Part shown: one piece after another, positions 26,078 to 34,715 of the stretch
Layout of the letters: every line of letters starts with the position of its first letter
Numbering within the stretch: the stretch's first letter is position 1
NCBI GenBank assembly: GCA_934271275.1
Contig: CAKQRD010000003.1
Coordinates: 62,001-126,000 of the forward strand
From: an uncultured Clostridia bacterium
GTDB taxonomy: Bacteria > Bacillota > Clostridia > Christensenellales > Borkfalkiaceae
DNA length: 64,000 nt
Direction: 5' to 3'
Notes under the pieces: generated by a model
What the model was told of the DNA's origin: nothing
What the model saw: only the letters and a program-made list of their open reading frames with translations
Databases searched by the model: none
Made by a program: the position numbers and the translations under genes

Positions 26078-29000
26078 ATGAAGAGAAAAATTGCAAAGTG
26101 GACGAATGCGTTGAGAGTGTTAATGGCGTTTATGCTCGTTCTCTCGTTTTCCTTTGCCGATTTCAGTTCGGTTAAGGCAAACGGAAGCGCGGCAGCTTCT
26201 CAGATAGTGGCGAGAGGAAGCCTTAAAGAGGCTGATCTCGACACCGGTTCGTTGCGTCAGCAATATTTTAATCAAAGCGCTATAAGCGAAAATCAGACGG
26301 TCAGCTACGAAGGCAAACGTTGGGTTATAGTAGAGCTTGAGGGCGATTCGATTTACGACAGCTACGAAAAATCTGCGGTAAGCGATTCGTTTCAGGATTA
26401 TGTGAACGGCGCGACCGGCGAGAAAATTAAAAGTTCGCTTGAAAAATCTCACGAAAGATTTCTTGCAACGCTGAACGCGAAGGGCGTAGATTATAAGTTC
26501 AAACACTCTTACACAGTTCTTAACAACGGCGTGGCGATAAAGATTTCCGCAGATGATTACGAAAAGGTTGAGTCGATAAGCGGCGTTAAAAGCGTTTACT
26601 TTTCCGAAAAGTACGCAGTGCCTGAGGTTGCGGTAACGAATAACGCGAACGTTTATTCCACCGGTATATACGATTCTTCCGACCTCGACTATAAGGGCGA
26701 AGGAATGGTTGTTGCTATTCTCGATACGGGACTTGACTATGCGCACGAAGCATTTCAGACGATGCCCGATAATCCCGCTTGGACAAAGACTACCGTTGCG
26801 AATAAATTGAACGCGATTAAAGAAAGCGGCAAACCCTTCTATGCGAAGGCTTCCGTGGACGAAGTTTATTATAACGAAAAGGTTCCTTTCGCATACGACT
26901 ATGCGGACGACGATCCCGACGTTTATCCCTCGTATTCTTCGCACGGCACGCACGTTGCGGGTATAGTCGCGGGTAAGAGCGACTACGTCGTTGCGACGAA
27001 AGACGGCGTTGAAGAAACCTTCCTCGGAGTTGCTTCTCAGGCGCAGCTCGTTATCGGCAAGGTCTTTACCGATAATCTCGACAGCGACTCGCTCGGCGGT
27101 GCGGACACGATAGATATCATTTCGGCAGTCAGCGACTGCGTTGCGCTCGGCGTAGACGTTATAAATATGTCGCTCGGTTCGAGTGCTGGCTTTGCTCGCG
27201 AAGAGGACGACGAATTCCTCAACTCTATATACGACAGCGTTGAAGCGGCCGGTATAAGCCTCGTCGTTGCGGCGAGCAACGATTACAGCTCAGGCTTCGG
27301 CGGCGGCAACGGTACCAACCTTGCGAGCAACCCCGACAGCGGTACGGTCGGTTCGCCTTCCACTTATAAAGCCGCGCTTTCCGTGGCCTCCATAAACGGT
27401 CAGAAATCTACCTATATTCAGGCTAACGAAGACGAAGATCAGGTGGCGTTCATTACGGAAGCTTCCGACGGAGACGGAAACGAACTCGATTTTGTCGACC
27501 AGCTTTATAAAATTGCCGGCAAAAGAAAGGGGGAAACGCTTAATTTCAAATACGTCGTTGTCGGCGGCGTAGGCAGAATTTCGAGCTATTCGGGAAGAGT
27601 AGCGAGAGAACTTGCAGATAAAGGGGAATACGACGGAACTATCGCGCTTATCAAGAGAGGTGATATAACGTTTGCGGAAAAGGTTCAGAACGCTATGGAC
27701 AACGATGCCGACGCGTGTATTATATATAATAACGTTTCGGGTACTATCAGAATGTCTCTCGGAGACGTGAACGAACCGATACCTACCTGCGCTATACCTA
27801 TGGACGCGGCGAAAGTTATCGTTGATTCGGCAAATCGCAGCGTCGGGTCTATTCAGATAAATTCCGAATTTAAGGCAGGTCCCTTTATGTCGGACTTTTC
27901 CAGCTGGGGACCGATGCCCGACCTTCAACTTAAACCGGAAATCAGCGCGCACGGCGGAGAAATCACCAGTGCCGTTCCGGGCGGATACGATATTTACAGC
28001 GGAACGAGTATGGCTGCTCCTAATATGGCGGGTGCAATTTCGCTTTTAAGGCAGTATCTGAAAAACGCTAATCCCGAACTTACGGGAACTGCTCTTAACG
28101 CAAGGGTGAATCAGGTACTTATGAGTACCGCCACCATCGCGCTGAACGAGGAAGGCAATCCTTATTCGCCGAGAAAACAGGGGGCGGGACTTGCAGGTAT
28201 TGCGGATGCTATCAATACCGAAAGCTATATTACGGTTAAAGACGAGAACGGAGCGGTTCGCGATAAGACCAAAATCGAGCTTTACGACGATAAAACGAGG
28301 ACGGGCGTTTACGAGTTCGAGTTTACCGTAAACAATATAACAGATAGAGCGCAGACGTACGATCCATATGTGTACGTTATGACGGAGACGCTCGCCACCG
28401 ATAAAAAGACCGTTGCCGAAAAAGCTTATATGCTTTCCGACAGCAAAATCGAATATACGGTAAACGGCGCAGCGCATAGCGGTATCCTTACCGTTCCCGC
28501 AAACGACAACTTAACCGTCAGGGTTAAAATTACGTTGTCCGCGTCGGCTAAAAATTATATCGACGCAAGCTTTGAAAACGGTATGTACGTCGAGGGTTAC
28601 GTTTCTCTTAAAGGGGTGAACGAGACCAAAATCACCGTAGGACTTCCGTATCTCGCGTTTTACGGCGACTGGAACGACGCGCCTTTGTTCGATTACAGCT
28701 CTTATGAAATAGCGGAAAGTCAGAAAGATACCGGTATTCCGGAAGAGGACAAGCTCGTTGCAAGCGCGGCAGATACCAAAGTTATCGGTATGTACTACGA
28801 CGATAAGTACATTCTCGCGATGGGCGCGTATCTTTACGAAATGGCAGATTCCGACGTTAAGATTTATCCCGAAAAGGATAAAATCGCCGTTTCTATATTC
28901 GACGAGGAAAATACCCGCACCATTTACGAATTATATATGGTATATGCGGGACTTCTCCGCGGCGCGCTTTATATGGACGTCGAAATAAAAGAAGTCGATT

Positions 29001-32000
29001 CGGGTAACGTTATTTATTCCGAAAGACAATATAACGTAAGTAAATCTTACGCGGCAGGCGGTTCAAACAGATCTGCGCCGATAGTCCTCGAAATCAAACC
29101 CGACGAGTGGAATCTTGAAAACAATAAACAGTATTACGTTTCCCTTAAAGGTGCGCTCGCTTACGAGGGCGGTGAAAATCCCGAAAGAAATACTTTCGAT
29201 TTCACTTTTACCGTAGACTACGAGGCTCCGCAGGTTCTCGATTACAGAGTTCGTTTCGATCCTTATACAGAGAACAAGCAGACGAAATACCGTATTTATA
29301 TGGACGTAGACGTTTACGATAACCAGTACGTTCAGGACGTGATGCCTTGTTATATCAAATCTAATCCCGATAGCGGCAAAAACGTTTTGACGCTTGTTAC
29401 CGAGCATCCGATTCCCGTTTACGGAACGAAGGGAACGAAGAGTACGGTTTCTTTCGATATAACCGATATTTACGAAGATTACGTCAAGACGGGTAAGCTG
29501 TATCTCGCCGTAGAGGATTACGCGATGAACCAGTCTACTTATAATGTGCGTCTTGATGCTGCAATCGAATATCCGGATACCGTTACGGTAAGTTCGGATA
29601 AGGAAACTTTCGTAAACACGGAAGAAAAAGGAACGAATGCAGACGAGACCGAATACCCGATTTATCAGGTAGTTCTTTCTCCCAACGAATTGTTTGTTCC
29701 GACCGTTACGACCACGCCGGACGCGCTTATCGCGCAGTCGCTCGCTTGGACGATAGAGAGCGGCACGGAATTCGTAAGAGCGAAAGGCGGCGAGTTCTAT
29801 GCGCTTAAAAACGGTAAAGCGACGGCAGTATTGAAAGACGTTGCAAGCGGTAACAACACGATTTACGCGAAACTCGAAATAGCGGTCAGCGGCGAAGCCC
29901 TGAACAAATCTATCGCGGATAAGATCGTTATCGATCCGCTTCTTAACGGCAAAGGGTACGCCGTCAACGTCAGCGAAGGTACGAGCAATACACTCGATAT
30001 GAATCCTAACCAGACGGCAAAGCTTATTGCGAGCGTTTCTCCGTGGTATGTTGACGGTGTTACGTTCACGTTCAAATCGCAGAACGAGGCAGTGGCAAAG
30101 GTTGATTCAGTTACGGGAGAAATTACCGCGTTAAAGAAAGGTACGACGTCGATTGAAATTATCGCAAGCGGCGAAAACGTTCGGTTACCCTCGAAATGGG
30201 TAAAAGTTGTTGTAGGCGATTATTACAGAATAGTCAATTATACGTTATACGATTACTACGGCGGACCGATTTGCGAAATTCCGAAGGACAAAAACGTTAT
30301 ATATATTGACGACGAATGTTTCCAGTATAATACGAGCCTTAAAAAGGTGATTCTGCCTTCTACCGTTACCGAAATTCCGGAAAACGCGTTCAAGGGCTGT
30401 ACGAACCTCGAAGAGGTCGTGATTCCAAGTCAATGTACTGTTATAAAGGAAAGCGCGTTTGCGGGGTGCCGCAGCCTTAAAAAAGTGACGCTCGGCGTGT
30501 TTGTTGACAAGGATAATATAGAACATCCCGATTACAGCGGCGCGTTGACGATCGGCAAAAACGTGTTTAACGGTTGCAGATCTCTTGCGACGATAGAAAA
30601 TTCCGTGCGTATTACCACCGCGCTCGACGGCGCTTTTGAAAAATGCACCTCTCTCGAAAGCATTGATATTTCGGGACTCCGCGTGACGGGTAAGGGAGTG
30701 TTCAAGGGCTGTACCAAGCTTTCGGAAGTTATCACGTCAGGATTTACGAATATCGGCAAAGAAATGTTCCTCAACTGTACCTCGCTCGTAGGCTTTGTTT
30801 ATAAGGGAACGTATCTTAGCGACGGCGCGTTTAACGGTTGCTCCTCGCTTGCAAGTTTCAAATTCAGCCCCGAAGGCGAATTCCTCGGAATAGGCGAGAA
30901 CGCGCTTGCGGGGACGAGCATAACGAATATCGTTCTTCCCGACGGTGAATACGCAATTTCCGAAAACGCGTTCAGCGGTTGCAAAAAGCTTATCAGCGTC
31001 GTTCTCGGAACTAAAACGGTACTCAAAGAAGGCAAAGGATCTCCTTTCACCGGTTGTGACAGCTTTGTGAATTACGTTGCCGATGGCAATGCTTCTTATA
31101 GCGTGGCGGACGGCGTATTGTACAGCAAAGACGGAAAAACGCTCGTCGCCGCGCCTACCGCAAAGACCGGAATAACGATTCTTTCTACGGTTAAAAATAT
31201 CGCAAGCGGCGCGCTTGCAAGCACAAAGCTTACGGGGACGCTCGATCTCGGCGGAATAGAGACGATAGGAGAATATGCGCTTGCGGGAAGCACGGTTTCG
31301 TCCGTAAAACTCGGAGCGATAACCGAAGTTCCTGCGGGACTTTTCAGAAGCTGTCGTCAGCTCGTTTCGGTCGAAGGACTCGAAAACGTGACGAAAGTCG
31401 GCGAATACGCGTTTATGTACAGCGCGATAACTTCGATAGCTCTTCCGAATGCGGCGGTTATCGGCGATTATGCGTTCAAAGATTGTAAAAAACTCACTGC
31501 CGTCACGGCTGACGAAGCAAACGAAATAGGCAAATACGCATTTGAAGGTTCGGCGATAAAATCAGTTGATTTCGCTTGCGCGACGATTGTCGGAGAGCGT
31601 GCGTTTGCAAACACCTCATCGCTCGTATCGGCGAGCCTCGGCGGCGTAACCGAAATGGGAGAATATCTGTTTGCAAGTTCTGCCGTTAAAAACGTTACGT
31701 TCGGCGCGGGGACAACGCTCGTTTCCGATTATGCGTTCTATAATCTCGGTAATCTTGAAAACGTTACCTTGCCGAACGGCGTTGAAACGATAGGCGCGTT
31801 TGCGTTCAGCGGCGACAGAAAGCTTTCCGCGATTAACTTAAACGGAACAAAAACGGTCGGCGAATACGCATTCCTTAACGCTACTTCTCTTAAAAACGTT
31901 GATCTTTCTACCGTAGCTAAGTTCGGTAACGGCGCAATGTCTTATACAGCCATCGCGAAGGCGGATCTCGCGAATGCGGAATACGTCGGAGACTTTGCCT

Positions 32001-33421
32001 TTATGGACAACGAAAATCTTACCGAAGTTACGTTCGGTGCGTTGAAATTCGTGGGTAAATATGCTTTTTCCGATACGAGACTCGTTACCGTTAGTCTTCC
32101 CGAAAGCTTTGATAACATAAATAGCGTTTATATTTGGGAAAAGATAGACGAAAAAGGCAGAGTAGAGAAAGTCAGAAGCCGTAACGTTTCGGCATTCGGC
32201 GAAGGCGCGTTTGCAAATATTCAGACTCTTACGAGCATCGAAGCGAGCGGAAGCGTGATTTTTTCTGCGGACGGGGTTCTTTACGCGAAAGAAGAGAACG
32301 GTCTCGTTCTTCTGCAATATCCCGCGGCGAAGGCTCTCGACAGCTACGTCGTTTCGGACGGAACGGTCGCGATTGCGGCAAGCGCGTTCGAGGGCGTAAA
32401 CTCTCTCGGAAGCATAACCTTCCCGTATACTTTGAAAACCATCGGAAGTTATGCTTTCTATAAGAGTTCGGTTGAAAATTATACCTTTAACAGCGTTGAA
32501 GCTCCCGTGCTTCTTGCCGAATTCGTAGACGTATCGTCCGTATCCGGCAACGATATAGAAAAACTTATATTCGGAAGAGGCAGTACGAACTACCTCGGTT
32601 CGACGATTTTCTATGCGAACTTCCACGATTACGTTGCGAAACTTATATATAAAGACGCGTTCACGAATTATAATCCGAGCGAATTCGGGCTTAAAGCAAT
32701 CGTGCCGAAGAACGGAACGGGTTACGATACCAACGTCTGGACGAACTTCTTTACAATCGAAAGAACGAGCGATATTATGCCTGATTCGACGACTAACGAC
32801 GCGGCGGCGGCTGTTGACGCGATTGAAAAGGTTATGACCGTTGACGGTATAAAAGGCGCTTCTTCTATTAAAGAACTTGAAGCGGTGTCGAATGCGATTT
32901 CCGCGGCGAGAACGGCTTACAATAAGATTACCGATAAAGAGCAGCTCGTGCTTGATGTTGCAAAGACTACCGAAAGTAAGCTGCTTGTATTCGAGGCTGC
33001 GTTAAGAGATAAGAAAGCCGCGCTCGGAAGTCCCGTAGCCGTCAAAGAACTTACGATAGCGGCATATCCTAAAACAAGATATAATGCGGGTGATAAATTC
33101 GACGCAACGGGAATGGTCGTCAAACTTATATTCGAGGATAATTCCGCGATAATCGTAACGGATTATATTGTTAGTAAGTCTGTTTTGAGTATAGAAGACG
33201 ACGGCAAGGGCGTGACGATTACCTGTAACTATGAAGGAAAAATTTATTCGGTCGATCTTCCTCTTAACGTTACGAAAGGTACGGATACTGTTGGTCCCGT
33301 AACGCCCGAAACACCGAGCAAAGACTGTAACTCCGCAATAACGGGTTCGGATATGGTCATTGCGGCGATAGTAATAGCCGCGGCGATTCTTATCGTTGTA
33401 TTAAAAAAGAAAAAAGCATAA
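26078..33421 (+). CDS. Giant secreted subtilisin-like protease with BspA-type leucine-rich repeats
   Basis: A 2447-aa exported protein. After a signal peptide (about 1-35) and an inhibitor-like pro-region comes an S8 catalytic domain with a complete triad: Asp216 (AILDTGLD), His289 (SSHGTHVAG) and Ser644 (SGTSMAAP). A PA domain is inserted between His and Ser (IALIKRGDITFAEKVQNA), as in C5a peptidase and lactocepin. Beta-sandwich domains follow, a Big2-type Ig domain (about 1285-1380), about 25 LRR_5/BspA repeats (about 1400-2150, recurring xIxxxAFxxC), a helical linker, another Ig-like domain and a C-terminal helix IAAIVIAAAILIVVL before KKKKA. I start at ATG 26078 behind GAGGGAG rather than the in-frame TTG 26063. 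Predicted to degrade extracellular protein while bound to the envelope; it lies upstream of an Opp transporter. Confidence 0.9.
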   Translation: MKRKIAKWTNALRVLMAFMLVLSFSFADFSSVKANGSAAASQIVARGSLKEADLDTGSLRQQYFNQSAISENQTVSYEGKRWVIVELEGDSIYDSYEKSAVSDSFQDYVNGATGEKIKSSLEKSHERFLATLNAKGVDYKFKHSYTVLNNGVAIKISADDYEKVESISGVKSVYFSEKYAVPEVAVTNNANVYSTGIYDSSDLDYKGEGMVVAILDTGLDYAHEAFQTMPDNPAWTKTTVANKLNAIKESGKPFYAKASVDEVYYNEKVPFAYDYADDDPDVYPSYSSHGTHVAGIVAGKSDYVVATKDGVEETFLGVASQAQLVIGKVFTDNLDSDSLGGADTIDIISAVSDCVALGVDVINMSLGSSAGFAREEDDEFLNSIYDSVEAAGISLVVAASNDYSSGFGGGNGTNLASNPDSGTVGSPSTYKAALSVASINGQKSTYIQANEDEDQVAFITEASDGDGNELDFVDQLYKIAGKRKGETLNFKYVVVGGVGRISSYSGRVARELADKGEYDGTIALIKRGDITFAEKVQNAMDNDADACIIYNNVSGTIRMSLGDVNEPIPTCAIPMDAAKVIVDSANRSVGSIQINSEFKAGPFMSDFSSWGPMPDLQLKPEISAHGGEITSAVPGGYDIYSGTSMAAPNMAGAISLLRQYLKNANPELTGTALNARVNQVLMSTATIALNEEGNPYSPRKQGAGLAGIADAINTESYITVKDENGAVRDKTKIELYDDKTRTGVYEFEFTVNNITDRAQTYDPYVYVMTETLATDKKTVAEKAYMLSDSKIEYTVNGAAHSGILTVPANDNLTVRVKITLSASAKNYIDASFENGMYVEGYVSLKGVNETKITVGLPYLAFYGDWNDAPLFDYSSYEIAESQKDTGIPEEDKLVASAADTKVIGMYYDDKYILAMGAYLYEMADSDVKIYPEKDKIAVSIFDEENTRTIYELYMVYAGLLRGALYMDVEIKEVDSGNVIYSERQYNVSKSYAAGGSNRSAPIVLEIKPDEWNLENNKQYYVSLKGALAYEGGENPERNTFDFTFTVDYEAPQVLDYRVRFDPYTENKQTKYRIYMDVDVYDNQYVQDVMPCYIKSNPDSGKNVLTLVTEHPIPVYGTKGTKSTVSFDITDIYEDYVKTGKLYLAVEDYAMNQSTYNVRLDAAIEYPDTVTVSSDKETFVNTEEKGTNADETEYPIYQVVLSPNELFVPTVTTTPDALIAQSLAWTIESGTEFVRAKGGEFYALKNGKATAVLKDVASGNNTIYAKLEIAVSGEALNKSIADKIVIDPLLNGKGYAVNVSEGTSNTLDMNPNQTAKLIASVSPWYVDGVTFTFKSQNEAVAKVDSVTGEITALKKGTTSIEIIASGENVRLPSKWVKVVVGDYYRIVNYTLYDYYGGPICEIPKDKNVIYIDDECFQYNTSLKKVILPSTVTEIPENAFKGCTNLEEVVIPSQCTVIKESAFAGCRSLKKVTLGVFVDKDNIEHPDYSGALTIGKNVFNGCRSLATIENSVRITTALDGAFEKCTSLESIDISGLRVTGKGVFKGCTKLSEVITSGFTNIGKEMFLNCTSLVGFVYKGTYLSDGAFNGCSSLASFKFSPEGEFLGIGENALAGTSITNIVLPDGEYAISENAFSGCKKLISVVLGTKTVLKEGKGSPFTGCDSFVNYVADGNASYSVADGVLYSKDGKTLVAAPTAKTGITILSTVKNIASGALASTKLTGTLDLGGIETIGEYALAGSTVSSVKLGAITEVPAGLFRSCRQLVSVEGLENVTKVGEYAFMYSAITSIALPNAAVIGDYAFKDCKKLTAVTADEANEIGKYAFEGSAIKSVDFACATIVGERAFANTSSLVSASLGGVTEMGEYLFASSAVKNVTFGAGTTLVSDYAFYNLGNLENVTLPNGVETIGAFAFSGDRKLSAINLNGTKTVGEYAFLNATSLKNVDLSTVAKFGNGAMSYTAIAKADLANAEYVGDFAFMDNENLTEVTFGALKFVGKYAFSDTRLVTVSLPESFDNINSVYIWEKIDEKGRVEKVRSRNVSAFGEGAFANIQTLTSIEASGSVIFSADGVLYAKEENGLVLLQYPAAKALDSYVVSDGTVAIAASAFEGVNSLGSITFPYTLKTIGSYAFYKSSVENYTFNSVEAPVLLAEFVDVSSVSGNDIEKLIFGRGSTNYLGSTIFYANFHDYVAKLIYKDAFTNYNPSEFGLKAIVPKNGTGYDTNVWTNFFTIERTSDIMPDSTTNDAAAAVDAIEKVMTVDGIKGASSIKELEAVSNAISAARTAYNKITDKEQLVLDVAKTTESKLLVFEAALRDKKAALGSPVAVKELTIAAYPKTRYNAGDKFDATGMVVKLIFEDNSAIIVTDYIVSKSVLSIEDDGKGVTITCNYEGKIYSVDLPLNVTKGTDTVGPVTPETPSKDCNSAITGSDMVIAAIVIAAAILIVVLKKKKA

Positions 33422-33428
33422 TAAACGG

Positions 33429-33472
33429 CTCGGAAACCGATTCCGACAGAACGGAGTCGGTTTTCGTCCGAG
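33429..33472 (+). terminator. Probable terminator after the giant protease
   Basis: Extended hairpin: outer CTCGG/CCGAG (33429-33433, 33468-33472) and inner AACCGATTCCG/CGGAGTCGGTT (33435-33445, 33452-33462) with a 6-nt loop. The T4 tract lies within the structure, so it may be a partial terminator or a stabilising end. Confidence 0.55.
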
Positions 33473-33502
33473 ACAAAACGCTATAAAAAGCGGAGAGTAA
33501 AA

Positions 33503-34636
33503 ATGAAGCTGAAAAAATTATTCGTATTATCGCTATCCGTGATTGCGTGTTGCTTTTTTGCAACCGCTTTCGCTTGTTCCGGCGAAACAAATCAAAAGAA
33601 ATACGATCATCGCGTTACTTTTGACTATAATCTCGGAAAAGAGATAGAAGCGGACGTCAAGACGCAGTATCTCGGGGTAATGGATAACTCACTCGTGGCA
33701 TTAAAGCCGGGCGCAAGGCAGGATTTTACCGAGTATACCATTCCCGAACACTGGATAGAAGGTTGGTACACGGCGAAGACGGATACCGACGGTAATCCTA
33801 TTATCGACGAGGAATCCGGAAGGGTAGTGATTGACAGAAAATGGCTATTCGAGACGGACCGCGTGACCGGAGATATAACGCTTTACGCGAACGTTAGAAA
33901 ACGCCCCGTGCTGACATTTATAAACAGGGTAAACGGCGAAATCGTGAAGACGGTTTCCGGTTTGCCGGGCGAAACCGTTTCCAAATTTTCTTCAAGCGCA
34001 GCCCCTAAAACGACAGGCTACACGCTTTTAGATTATTTCGTTTCCGAAACGGGTGACGAACGTTTTAGTTGGCCGTTTGTTTTTGAGGGCGAAACGAGAA
34101 CCACCGCATACGTTGATTTTATCGAAGGCGAAAACTGGTTTGTAGTGAGAAGCGCTTCCGAATTTAATTCTGCGCTCCGAAACGGCGCAAAGATTTACGT
34201 TGACTCAAACATCGATTTCGAGAAAGACGGTTGGGAAGGCAGAAGCTTTTATAATAACGAAATACGCGGAAACGGACATAAGTTCAGCGGAATTTCTATA
34301 AGTAAAAAATTTGAGGGTAAACCCGATCCCAAATATCTCGGATTGTTCGAGCAGCTCGGAGCAAAGGCGATTATTTCGGATATTACGTTTGAAAATATTA
34401 AAATAACGGCAAACGTGAGCGTCGGTGTTGAAAACTACGTCGGAGCGCTTTGCGGTTGGGCTTTAAGCGGTGCGAAAATAAGCGGCGTGACTGTATCGGG
34501 AACTATCGAATACGAGGTGAAAGAAGGTTTTGACCTCAAAGTAAACGAATGGATAGCGAAAAACGAAATCGCGGAAGGCGACGTTATAGGTTGCGATTAT
34601 TCAGGCGTTACGATTAAAAGTTTAACGGCAGAATAA
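33503..34636 (+). CDS. Lipoprotein with InlB-like and GLUG-like segments
   Basis: A 377-aa predicted lipoprotein (lipobox AFAC, Cys25). Residues ~35-200 contain two Listeria-Bacteroides-type repeat segments (HWIEGWYTAKTDTDG, KTTGYTLLDYFVSE). From ~215 to 350 there is a right-handed beta-helix-like stretch (EIRGNGHKFSGISI, YLGLFEQLGAKAIISDITFENI, YVGALCGWALSGAKISGVTV) of the GLUG type, shared with lipoproteins B and C further on. No enzyme motif. It sits between the secreted protease and the Opp substrate-binding protein; an AGCGGAGAG site precedes the ATG. Possible role as a surface binding protein is inferred from context. Confidence 0.75.
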   Translation: MKLKKLFVLSLSVIACCFFATAFACSGETNQKKYDHRVTFDYNLGKEIEADVKTQYLGVMDNSLVALKPGARQDFTEYTIPEHWIEGWYTAKTDTDGNPIIDEESGRVVIDRKWLFETDRVTGDITLYANVRKRPVLTFINRVNGEIVKTVSGLPGETVSKFSSSAAPKTTGYTLLDYFVSETGDERFSWPFVFEGETRTTAYVDFIEGENWFVVRSASEFNSALRNGAKIYVDSNIDFEKDGWEGRSFYNNEIRGNGHKFSGISISKKFEGKPDPKYLGLFEQLGAKAIISDITFENIKITANVSVGVENYVGALCGWALSGAKISGVTVSGTIEYEVKEGFDLKVNEWIAKNEIAEGDVIGCDYSGVTIKSLTAE

Positions 34637-34715
34637 TGTAAATGCCGTGCAAAATTGCTTAATTAGTTTGTACGCATTTTTGCCTGTAAAAATAAGAAAA
34701 CAAAAAGGAGACACT

